A stretch of 12,483 nt of DNA, from positions 1 to 12,483 of the forward strand of contig JAOAEP010000025.1 in NCBI GenBank assembly GCA_026416755.1, read 5' to 3'. The DNA is from a bacterium (GTDB lineage Bacteria; Ratteibacteria; UBA8468; B48-G9; JAFGKM01). Of the stretch, positions 6,853-12,483 are shown piece by piece. Every line of letters begins with the position of its first letter. Within the stretch, counting starts at the first letter, position 1. The notes beneath the pieces were generated by a model. The model ran no database searches and had not been told where the DNA came from. It was given only the letters and a program-made list of their open reading frames with translations. A program made the translations under genes and the position numbers.

Positions 6853-7095
6853 TTAAATAATCCCTTTTTTCTTTAAAAATGATTCTACTGTTTGACTTGG
6901 TTTAGCACCAACACTTAACCAATATTTAACTCTATCTTCTTTTACTTCAAAAATTGCAGGGTCTGGTAATGGGTCATAATATCCTAAAACTTCAAGAACA
7001 TCTCCTCTTCCATCTTTTTCATCACTCACAGCCACAATTCTAAAAAAGGGTCTATTTCTTTTTCCTTTTCTTACTAATCTTATTTTTGTTGCCAT
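6853..7095 (-). CDS. rpsP: 30S ribosomal protein S16
   Basis: This 80-residue protein is the standard length for S16, which is needed for 30S assembly. The sequence begins MATKIRLVRKGKRNRPFFR and contains the conserved DGRGDVLEVLGYYDPLP (28-44) and a C-terminal RVKYWLSVGAKPSQTVESFLKK. AAAGGAG lies 4 nt before the ATG. It lies 10 nt after the Gfo/Idh gene and 6 nt before trmD. No ffh or KH-domain gene flanks it, unlike the common order, and I find no convincing promoter of its own, so it is probably read from the promoter before the aminotransferase. Confidence 0.97.
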   Translation of the reverse strand: MATKIRLVRKGKRNRPFFRIVAVSDEKDGRGDVLEVLGYYDPLPDPAIFEVKEDRVKYWLSVGAKPSQTVESFLKKKGII

Positions 7096-7105
7096 TTTTT
7101 CTCCT

Positions 7106-8170
7106 TTATACTTTTTCTTCTTTATTTGTTTCTATACTTTTATGAATAGCAAGAGCAATTTTAGTCACTTCAAGTCCATCTTCTCCAAAAGCAGTAATTT
7201 CATTTCTCAAATTTTCAATTTTGTATCCATCTTTTAAATGTTTTATATTATAAACAAAATCTGCAATACTTTCAATACCATATCCAGAATAAAAAATTTC
7301 ACCCATTTTTTTGACTTCATTTATAAAAACAGGATTATATGTCATAACACCTATCCCATCATAGCAAACTCTCGTTCCCCTATCTTGACTATCACATTCT
7401 ATTATCCCTTTTTCTCCAACAAGTTTAAAGCCTTGATTTACAATACTTTCAAAATTTTCAGGTAAAATCCAAGAAAGTTCAAAAGATAAAACTACTCCAT
7501 TTTCAAATTCAACTATTGCAATAACAGCATCATATGTATCTATTCCTATTGATTTTAGTTTATTTTTTATTCCTTTTGCAAAAACACTTCTACCATTACT
7601 TTTTAAAAACCACCTCATTAAATCAAAAAAATGAACTCCAAGAAACCATACTGGAGAACTCTTACCTGCCCAGTTTGGAAACCAATCCCTTGGAACAACA
7701 ATTTTATCTTCCATATGAACAGAACCATATTCAATTTTCCCAATCTTTCCTTCTTCTATATCTTTTTTAATTATCTGATGAAATGGGTCAAATCTTTTAT
7801 GAAAATCAACTTGCAACAAAACATCATTTTTTTTACATGCTTCTATCATTTCGATACATCCTTCAACAGTTACATCAAGTGGTTTTTCAACAAATACATG
7901 AATTTTTTTATTAGCAGCATATAAAGTTGGTTCTCTATGAAAAGGGTCTGGTGTAGCAATTGCAATCCCATCAAGTTCTTCTTTTTCAATCATTTCTTTA
8001 TAGTTAGTATATCCCTTTACATTAAACTTTTTAATCTGTTGTTCAAGAATTTTTTCATTTATATCACATATTGCAATAAGTTTACAAAGTCCTTCTCTTT
8101 CAAGTTGTTTATATGTATTTAAGATATTTGTCCCAAATTTACCAAGTCCTATTACTCCAAGTTTAATCAT
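7106..8170 (-). CDS. Gfo/Idh/MocA family NAD(P)-dependent oxidoreductase
   Basis: This is a 354-residue protein of the glucose-fructose oxidoreductase/inositol dehydrogenase family, which mostly oxidises hydroxyl groups of sugars, inositols or related cyclic compounds. The N-terminal Rossmann fold has GVIGLGKFG (5-13), ICDIN with Asp36 as the likely NAD-ribose acid, and ATPDPFH (72-78). The catalytic EKP motif is at 95-97 (Lys96). The C-terminal domain carries GVHFFDLMRW (178-187) with the usual His180 and Asp183. The start overlaps the M20 gene by 8 bp, with GGAGGT upstream, so translation is coupled. Together with the aminotransferase and M20 enzyme it probably handles one metabolite, but the substrate cannot be read from sequence. 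No signal peptide is seen; the product is cytoplasmic. Confidence 0.92.
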   Translation of the reverse strand: MIKLGVIGLGKFGTNILNTYKQLEREGLCKLIAICDINEKILEQQIKKFNVKGYTNYKEMIEKEELDGIAIATPDPFHREPTLYAANKKIHVFVEKPLDVTVEGCIEMIEACKKNDVLLQVDFHKRFDPFHQIIKKDIEEGKIGKIEYGSVHMEDKIVVPRDWFPNWAGKSSPVWFLGVHFFDLMRWFLKSNGRSVFAKGIKNKLKSIGIDTYDAVIAIVEFENGVVLSFELSWILPENFESIVNQGFKLVGEKGIIECDSQDRGTRVCYDGIGVMTYNPVFINEVKKMGEIFYSGYGIESIADFVYNIKHLKDGYKIENLRNEITAFGEDGLEVTKIALAIHKSIETNKEEKV

Positions 8171-9401
8171 TTTTTACCTCCATTAAATTTAAAATTGTTC
8201 TCAATAAAATTTCACTTGCCTTTTTGATATCTTCTAATTTAATTTTTTCATGGTCTGAATGTGCATCGTCAAGCAAACCTGGACCGAAAACAATAACAGG
8301 CATTTTCCCAACTTTATTAAATAAACGAGCATCACAACTTGCAATAAAACCTTCAACGACTGGAATAATACCAGATTCTTCAGATGATTTTTCCATAGTT
8401 TTAACAAGAATATGGTCAGTAGAGATTGAATATGAATCATTATGAAGTTTAGGAAAGCTTAAATCATAATTGGAAACAATCCATTCATCTCCACAATTTT
8501 TAATAACATCTTCAAATTCCCTTTTTATCTGTTCTAATTCTTTATTAGGTAAAAATCCAATTCCTCCTTCTACTTCCACCTTCCCACAAACCATACTTGG
8601 CCAACCATCTCCTTTAATAACTCCAAAATTTAACTGCACAGGTTGCTTGAATTTTTCAAATAAAGGAACATTTTTACTTTCCTCAATTAATTTCTTCTCA
8701 AACTCTTTAAATTTAGGATAAAGATAACAAAACTTTTCAATCGCATTTACTCCTTCCCAAATTTTACCCATATGAACACTTTTACCATATAATTGAAGTT
8801 TAAACCATATAGCACCTCTATTTGCAGGAGTTATTTTTAATTCAGTTGGTTCAAGAACAATAACTCCATCTGCTTTATATCCATCTCTTATTAAAGAAAG
8901 AGTTCCATTTCCTCCTATTTCTTCCTCAATTACAATTTCTATTATAAGTTTGCCAGGAATTTTTATATTCATCTTTTCAATTGCAAGTAAAATTAAATAA
9001 ATTGTAGCAATTTGCCCTTTTGCATCACAAGCACCTCTTCCATATAAATAGCCATCTTTTTCTTCAGGTATAAATGCTTCTTTCCAGTTTAAAGCAGGAA
9101 CTATATCCGAATGAGTGTTTAAAATAAGAGAATAACCGTTACCTTCTCCTATTTCAAGAACAAGATTTTTTCTTTTTGAATAATCAGGAACTTTATCACT
9201 AAAAGTATATTCAGGGTCTTCTTTTATTTTTTCATTTATATTAACAAGTTTACACTCTCCAAATTTTTTAAATTTTTCATAAATAAAATTTTGAATTTCT
9301 TCTTCACCAATTCCTGAAATACTTTTTATTCTTATTAAATCCTTTAAAAATTCTTTTGCTTTGTTTAAACTCTCTTCAATGATCCCTTTAATTTTATCCA
9401 C
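8163..9401 (-). CDS. M20 family metallopeptidase / ArgE-DapE type deacylase
   Basis: This 412-residue cytoplasmic enzyme is of the dizinc M20 family, which cleaves amide bonds in N-acyl amino acids or peptides. Metal and catalytic residues are in place: THSDIV with His97 and Asp99, GRGACDAKG with Asp126, EEEIGGNG with the Glu pair 160-161, EPTEL with Glu184, and HSDHE with His381. The dimerisation domain (about 190-300) contains GKSVHMG with His210. The start is GTG at 9401, overlapping the aminotransferase stop by 8 bp, with AGGAGG 6 nt upstream. The order aminotransferase-M20 recalls ArgD-ArgE or DapC-DapE pairs, but the neighbours and the long aminotransferase do not prove arginine or lysine synthesis. 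Family firm; substrate unknown. Confidence 0.92.
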   Translation of the reverse strand: MDKIKGIIEESLNKAKEFLKDLIRIKSISGIGEEEIQNFIYEKFKKFGECKLVNINEKIKEDPEYTFSDKVPDYSKRKNLVLEIGEGNGYSLILNTHSDIVPALNWKEAFIPEEKDGYLYGRGACDAKGQIATIYLILLAIEKMNIKIPGKLIIEIVIEEEIGGNGTLSLIRDGYKADGVIVLEPTELKITPANRGAIWFKLQLYGKSVHMGKIWEGVNAIEKFCYLYPKFKEFEKKLIEESKNVPLFEKFKQPVQLNFGVIKGDGWPSMVCGKVEVEGGIGFLPNKELEQIKREFEDVIKNCGDEWIVSNYDLSFPKLHNDSYSISTDHILVKTMEKSSEESGIIPVVEGFIASCDARLFNKVGKMPVIVFGPGLLDDAHSDHEKIKLEDIKKASEILLRTILNLMEVKND

Positions 9402-10749
9402 ACAAAACCTCCTTTATTGCTTCTTCTATTACATTACAACCTTCTAAAATTGCTTTTTCGGTTATAATAAGAGGAGGATTTACTTTTATAGTTGCTCCTT
9501 TATATCCAACAGGAGCAAAAAATAAAAGTCCTTTTTCAAAACATTTTTCTACAATTTTAAAAGCAATATCTGGATCCGGTTCTTCTGTTTTTTCTTTCAC
9601 TATATGTAATCCCCAAACAAGTCCTTTCCCACAGATAAATCCAACACAATCAAAATTTTTCAATTTAGATAATTCTTTTTCAAAAACTTTTCCCATCTTT
9701 TCAGCATTTTCCCATAGTTTATTTTCTTCTATGTATTTTATACTTCCGTAAGCAGCAGCACAGCACAAAGGATTTCCAGTATGAGTACTTGTCATTGTAC
9801 CAGGTTCATATTGGTCCATAATTTCTTTACTTCCTACAACAGCACTTATTGGAAGAGAACTTGAAATACCTTTTCCAAGAACAAATAAATCAGGAATTAT
9901 CCCGTAATGTTGAAATCCCCATAAAGTTCCGGTTCTACCAAAACCTGCTTGAATTTCATCAAATATTAAAAGTACTTCATTTTTATTACACCAATCTCTT
10001 AAATTTTTTGCATATTCAATCGGCATAAAAGAAGCATTTCCTCCTTGATATGTTTCACTTATAACTGCACAAACTTCTTTTTCTTTTATATTTTTTTCTT
10101 TCAATTTTTTCAAAAACAAGTCAAAACTTTTATCTTTGCATCTTGGGTCACCAGGAAAAGGAATTTGAATTATATCAGGGTCAGGATTAATAATCCATTC
10201 TTTTAGGTTTGGGATTCCACCTATCATCTGTGCACCTAAAGTTCTTCCATGAAAGGCGCCTTCAAAAGAGATTATAACTTTTTTATTTTTTTTCTTCCCA
10301 TAGGTCCTAGCAAGTTTAATAGCACATTCAACTGCTTCTGCTCCTGTTGTTAGAAGAAAGACCTTTTTTAATGGATTAGGAGATAAAGAAGCAATTTTTT
10401 CAACAAGTTGCGCTCTTATTTCTGAAGGAAAACAGTAATTATGTAAAAGTGGTTTTTCTATTTGTTTTTTTATTTCTTCAATAACAATTTCATTTCCATG
10501 ACCAGCATTTGTTACAAGAACTCCTGAAGAAAAATCTAACCACATATTTCCATACCTATCATAAACATTTACACCAATTGCTTTATCCCAAATAATCGGT
10601 GGCTGTCCAGACATTGAACGTGGCTCATACTTTCTTAATTTTTCAAGAATTGGAATTGACTCTGGAACTGGAATATCTGTTATTATTTTTCTAAATTCTG
10701 TCTCAATTTTTTTTACTTTTTTAGGAATTAAAGAAAATTCTTTTCCCAA
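9394..10749 (-). CDS. Class III (omega) aminotransferase, GabT/ArgD-like
   Basis: This 451-residue PLP enzyme transfers an amino group, usually the terminal (omega) one, between an amino compound and a keto acid. Motifs in order: LDFSSGVLVTNAGHGN (71-86), TTGAEAVECAIKLAR (134-148) for phosphate binding, FEGAFHGRTLG (162-172), ETYQGGNA (232-239), DEIQAGFGRTG with Asp264 that contacts the PLP ring nitrogen (264-274), and LGKGISSSLP with the Schiff-base Lys293 (291-300), then STHTGNPLCCAAA. About 50 N-terminal residues precede the core, which is more like 4-aminobutyrate or diaminobutyrate aminotransferases than the roughly 400-residue ArgD. The start is TTG at 10749 with AGGAGGGG upstream. It is first in a seven-gene unit and has its own promoter. 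Amino donor and acceptor cannot be fixed from sequence. Confidence 0.93.
   Translation of the reverse strand: MGKEFSLIPKKVKKIETEFRKIITDIPVPESIPILEKLRKYEPRSMSGQPPIIWDKAIGVNVYDRYGNMWLDFSSGVLVTNAGHGNEIVIEEIKKQIEKPLLHNYCFPSEIRAQLVEKIASLSPNPLKKVFLLTTGAEAVECAIKLARTYGKKKNKKVIISFEGAFHGRTLGAQMIGGIPNLKEWIINPDPDIIQIPFPGDPRCKDKSFDLFLKKLKEKNIKEKEVCAVISETYQGGNASFMPIEYAKNLRDWCNKNEVLLIFDEIQAGFGRTGTLWGFQHYGIIPDLFVLGKGISSSLPISAVVGSKEIMDQYEPGTMTSTHTGNPLCCAAAYGSIKYIEENKLWENAEKMGKVFEKELSKLKNFDCVGFICGKGLVWGLHIVKEKTEEPDPDIAFKIVEKCFEKGLLFFAPVGYKGATIKVNPPLIITEKAILEGCNVIEEAIKEVLCG
9408..9413 (-). promoter_or_regulatory. Ribosome binding site deciding the GTG start of the M20 gene
   Basis: The minus strand reads AGGAGG, 6 nt before GTG at 9401. 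It sits inside the end of the aminotransferase gene. It supports a non-ATG start and independent ribosome loading within a coupled pair. Confidence 0.7.
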
Positions 10750-10752
10750 TTT

Positions 10753-10760
10753 CCCCTCCT
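10753..10760 (-). promoter_or_regulatory. Strong ribosome binding site before the TTG start of the aminotransferase
   Basis: The minus strand reads AGGAGGGG, 3 nt from the TTG at 10749 (7 nt if the AGG core is counted). There is no in-frame ATG nearby upstream, and the next Met is residue 46, inside the conserved N-terminal part, so TTG is the best start. Confidence 0.7.
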
Positions 10761-10787
10761 TTTTTAAAATTCAGTATGTACTTCAAA

Positions 10788-10816
10788 ATTATAAGTGAAA
10801 AGTTAAAATGTGTAAA
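10788..10816 (-). promoter_or_regulatory. Sigma-70-type promoter for the aminotransferase-M20-Gfo-rpsP-trmD-rplS-yraN unit
   Basis: On the minus strand TTTACA (10816-10811) is separated by 17 bp from a perfect TATAAT (10793-10788). Transcription would start near 10781, giving a leader of about 32 nt with the SD at its end. It fills the 76 bp gap after the flavoprotein gene; no hairpin terminator is seen there, so read-through from that gene is also possible. Confidence 0.72.
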
Positions 10817-10825
10817 ATCTAAAAT

Positions 10826-11380
10826 TTAAAGATTATTATAGGTTTCTTCAACAAAATCTATTATTTTTTCTATTTTAGCAAGACGACCTTTCCCTTTTTT
10901 TCCACTTGCAAGTTCACCCTCCTCCGGCTCTATAAAATAATAACCATACCTTTTCAATTTTTTAACATTTTCTTGAACAATTTTATTTAACCACATATTT
11001 TCATTCATAGCAGGAGCAAAAATAACTGGTCCTTTAAAAGCAAAAATTGTAGTTGTTAAAAGGTCATCACATATTCCTGAAGCAATTTTACCAATAATAT
11101 TTGCTGTAGCAGGGCAAATTAAAATAATTTTCGCAAAATCAGCCAGAGCAATATGATCTTCCTCATACACTTTTTTTTCAAACATATCAGAATAAACCTG
11201 ATTTTTAGATAAGGTTTCAAAAGTCAAGGGATTAATAAACTTTTTTGAACTTTCTGTCATAATAACCTTAACATTCCAATTATTCTTTAAAAGTTTTCTC
11301 ACAATATCACATGTCTTATAGATAGCAATTGAACCAGTAATTCCCACAATTATATTTTTTTCTTTTAATCTATTAGCCAT
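10826..11380 (-). CDS. coaC: Single-domain flavoprotein decarboxylase, CoaC (PPCDC)-like
   Basis: This 184-residue protein of the HFCD flavoprotein family covers only the decarboxylase half of CoaBC (Dfp). Visible features are the FMN-binding GITGSIAIYK (13-22), the catalytic His76 in DHIALADFA, PATANIIGKIASG (90-102), PAMNENMW (123-130) with Asn126, and the substrate clamp GELASGKKGKGRL (155-167). In E. coli CoaBC the clamp has Cys158 (LACG), which completes the reductive step of 4'-phosphopantothenoylcysteine decarboxylation; here it is Ser159. No CoaB synthetase follows, as the gene stops right after the domain. I chose ATG 11380 over 11395 because the latter lies in the TATAAT element. 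It is most likely PPCDC of coenzyme A synthesis, with CoaB encoded elsewhere, but a peptidyl-cysteine decarboxylase (EpiD/LanD type) cannot be excluded. UbiX is unlikely given PAMNENMW. Confidence 0.82.
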   Translation of the reverse strand: MANRLKEKNIIVGITGSIAIYKTCDIVRKLLKNNWNVKVIMTESSKKFINPLTFETLSKNQVYSDMFEKKVYEEDHIALADFAKIILICPATANIIGKIASGICDDLLTTTIFAFKGPVIFAPAMNENMWLNKIVQENVKKLKRYGYYFIEPEEGELASGKKGKGRLAKIEKIIDFVEETYNNL

Positions 11381-11386
11381 AGAAAT

Positions 11387-11415
11387 ATTATACATTTATT
11401 TGAAAAAAAATAAAA
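11387..11415 (-). promoter_or_regulatory. Candidate promoter for the flavoprotein gene, possibly giving a leaderless mRNA
   Basis: On the minus strand a perfect TATAAT (11392-11387) ends 6 nt before ATG at 11380, with a weak TTTTAT (11415-11410) at 17 bp spacing. If used, transcription would begin at or next to the start codon, and no SD site is present. It overlaps the divergent kinase promoter. Confidence 0.4.
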
Positions 11416-11428
11416 ACTGTATTAAAAT
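11400..11428 (+). promoter_or_regulatory. Candidate sigma-70-type promoter for the kinase-phosphoesterase pair
   Basis: TTGAAA (11400-11405) and TAAAAT (11423-11428) are 17 bp apart, with the transcription start expected near 11435, 18 nt before the kinase ATG. The two divergent promoters share this 57 bp gap. Confidence 0.55.
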
Positions 11429-11452
11429 TATCTGGTTTTTTTAATAAAAAGT

Positions 11453-12235
11453 ATGGAAAGAGAATACAAACTAAATTTAATAGGAGAGGTTATAGAAAAT
11501 TACAAAATAGAAAAATTGATATGGCATGGAGGAACATCTTCTATTTATAAAGGAATATCACCTAACTTAAATTCACATAAAATTGTTGCTTTTAAAGTCC
11601 TTCACCCATATAGAAATACAGCGTCTCAAATAAAAAATTTTAAAAAAGAATTCAAAATATTAAAAAAACTTTCACATCCAAATATTATAGAAGTTTACAA
11701 ATTTGGGCAAAAGAGTAAACTATTTTATATAGTTATGGAATACTTTGAAGGGAAAAACTTAAGGAATGCAGTAAATGAAATAATTATAAAGCCATCTTTA
11801 TTTCCTGTAGATTTAACTCTTATATTAGTCAAGATATTAATAAAAATAGGAAAAACCATAGAATATTTACACTCAAAAAAAATTGTTCATAACGATATAA
11901 AACCAGAAAATATATTAATAAGTAAAGACATGACTAATTTAAAACTTATTGATTTTGGCTATTCAGAGAAATTAAAATTCTTTAAAAAATCTAAATACAC
12001 AGGAGGAACTGATAAATATGTAGCACCTGAAAGAAAAAAGGGAATTTTAAGTTTCAAAAGCGACATTTATTCTTATGCAGTGATGGTTGAAGAATTATTA
12101 ATTAATTATGAATTATTTGAAAGGATTTATCCAATTTTATTTTTAGCACTTTCAGAAGATCCTGATAAAAGGCCACCTTTAAATGAAATAATTAAAAAAT
12201 TAGAGGAAATTTATGGTGCTTGGAATGATGAGTGA
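11453..12235 (+). CDS. Soluble Hanks-type Ser/Thr protein kinase with non-RD catalytic loop
   Basis: This 260-residue protein is essentially one eukaryote-like kinase domain, with no transmembrane helix, PASTA or other sensor domain. Landmarks: the glycine-rich loop IWHGGTSSIYKG (23-34), VAFKVL with ATP-anchoring Lys48, the helix-C Glu66, the hinge VMEYFEGKNL (94-103), the catalytic loop HNDIKPEN (146-153) with Asp148 and Asn153, IDFGYSE (166-172) with metal-binding Asp167, VAPER (190-194), KSDIYSYAV with Asp204, and Arg240 in DPDKRP. All key catalytic residues are present, so it should be active. The HRD arginine is Asn147, making it a non-RD kinase, a class usually not dependent on activation-loop phosphorylation. 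No clear SD precedes the ATG. Its end overlaps a metallophosphoesterase gene by 23 bp, suggesting a co-expressed phosphorylation pair. The substrate is unknown. Confidence 0.92.
   Translation: MEREYKLNLIGEVIENYKIEKLIWHGGTSSIYKGISPNLNSHKIVAFKVLHPYRNTASQIKNFKKEFKILKKLSHPNIIEVYKFGQKSKLFYIVMEYFEGKNLRNAVNEIIIKPSLFPVDLTLILVKILIKIGKTIEYLHSKKIVHNDIKPENILISKDMTNLKLIDFGYSEKLKFFKKSKYTGGTDKYVAPERKKGILSFKSDIYSYAVMVEELLINYELFERIYPILFLALSEDPDKRPPLNEIIKKLEEIYGAWNDE
12202..12207 (+). promoter_or_regulatory. Ribosome binding site deciding the metallophosphoesterase start
   Basis: AGAGGA lies 5 nt before ATG at 12213, within the end of the kinase gene. It favours this ATG over the later ones at 12225 and 12228, which would remove the first beta strand. 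Confidence 0.55.
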
Positions 12236-12483
12236 TATTCATTCAAATTTTGAAAGTCTTCAATCCGCTATAAACTTTTATGAAAAAAATAAAATTGACA
12301 AACTAATAATTTGTGGAGATATTATTGGATATGGACCTAATCCTAATGAATGTATAGATTTAGTTGAAAAGAATGCAGATTTTATCCTTAAAGGAAATCA
12401 TGAAGAAGGAGTTATAAGAAATGATTTTTCAAGATTTAAAAAATATGCTAAAATATCCCTTGAATGGACAATTAAAGAAATTG
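12213..12483 (+). CDS. Calcineurin-like metallophosphoesterase (partial, 3' end off right edge)
   Basis: Ninety codons of the N-terminus are visible; I translated this by hand because it runs off the window. It has the family metal motifs: MSDIHSN with Asp8 and His10 (6-12), CGDIIGYGPNPNEC with Asp36 (34-47), and GNHEEGV with Asn62 and His63 (61-67). The SDIHSN...GDxxGYGP...GNHE pattern belongs to the YfcE-like branch (PF12850 type), whose members hydrolyse phosphodiesters or phosphomonoesters, and some act as protein phosphatases. The gene overlaps the kinase by 23 bp and has its own SD. A role in reversing the kinase's phosphorylation is inference from the gene pairing; the remaining C-terminal motifs lie outside the window. 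Confidence 0.85.
   Translation, partial: MVLGMMSDIHSNFESLQSAINFYEKNKIDKLIICGDIIGYGPNPNECIDLVEKNADFILKGNHEEGVIRNDFSRFKKYAKISLEWTIKEI

Noticed and set aside
7096..7160. Internal promoter before rpsP (TATAAA near the SD)
   Set aside because: No -35-like hexamer lies at 16-18 bp, and the -10 candidate touches the SD site, so a usable promoter is unlikely.
7238..8122. Several plus-strand open frames antisense to the Gfo/Idh gene
   Set aside because: Their translations are Phe/Tyr/Ile-rich and motif-free, and the minus-strand frame carries all family motifs across the same bases.
8224..8721. Open frames overlapping the M20 gene on both strands
   Set aside because: They are shadows of the M20 coding sequence, which has all metal ligands in one frame.
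10750..10825. A small gene or leftover CoaB fragment in the gap after the flavoprotein
   Set aside because: The 76 bp are AT-rich, contain the aminotransferase promoter and SD, and encode nothing resembling the start of CoaB.
1..12483. tRNA or rRNA genes, CRISPR arrays, insertion sequences or attachment sites
   Set aside because: Nearly every base is covered by supported coding sequence, and I found no spaced direct repeats, transposase motifs, inverted terminal repeats or cloverleaf-like segments by eye.

Overview
The window is AT-rich, densely packed bacterial DNA. It has lysine-, isoleucine- and glutamate-rich proteins, Shine-Dalgarno (SD) sites of the AGGAGG type, several TTG/GTG starts and almost no intergenic space. 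A set of type II secretion minor pseudopilins (GspH-I-J-K order) points to a cell with an outer membrane. Together with a PAS/HD-GYP protein, a soluble Hanks kinase and a Gfo/Idh-MocA oxidoreductase, this would fit one of the AT-rich uncultivated lineages, for example the Omnitrophota or Ratteibacteria. That placement is inference only, because no marker here fixes the phylum. Base and codon use look uniform across the window, and I see no mobile element, tRNA, rRNA or CRISPR array.

Layout. (1) Minus strand, 4063 down to 1: lysC (aspartokinase), then gspH, gspI, gspJ and gspK, which runs off the left edge. The genes are nearly contiguous, with overlaps of 19, 41 and 41 bp between the pseudopilins. 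(2) Plus strand, 4148-5488: a soluble PAS-PAS-HD-GYP protein, divergent from lysC and sharing its short promoter region. (3) Minus strand, 10749 down to 5485: a seven-gene unit with no gap longer than 10 bp. It holds a class III aminotransferase, an M20 metallopeptidase/deacylase, a Gfo/Idh/MocA oxidoreductase, rpsP, trmD, rplS and yraN. A good sigma-70-like promoter (TTTACA-17-TATAAT) lies just before the first gene. Housekeeping translation genes therefore seem to be read from a metabolic operon, and the usual rimM and rnhB are missing from the S16-TrmD-L19 block. (4) Minus strand, 11380-10826: a single-domain flavoprotein of the CoaC/LanD family, without the CoaB half. (5) Plus strand, 11453 to the right edge: a soluble Ser/Thr protein kinase with a non-RD catalytic loop. 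It overlaps a calcineurin-like metallophosphoesterase cut by the right edge.

How the genes may work together. The pseudopilins would form the tip of a type II secretion pseudopilus; GspK carries a calcium-loop-like segment and a C-terminal part resembling a lamin-tail domain. The aminotransferase, M20 enzyme and dehydrogenase are translationally coupled and probably act in one amino-compound pathway whose substrate cannot be named from sequence. The kinase/metallophosphoesterase pair may be a reversible phosphorylation switch. No single element is clearly a wholly new system. The best candidates for follow-up are the kinase-phosphoesterase pair, the CoaC-only flavoprotein with Ser at the usual Cys position, the extended GspK, and the aminotransferase/M20/oxidoreductase cassette fused to the ribosomal operon.
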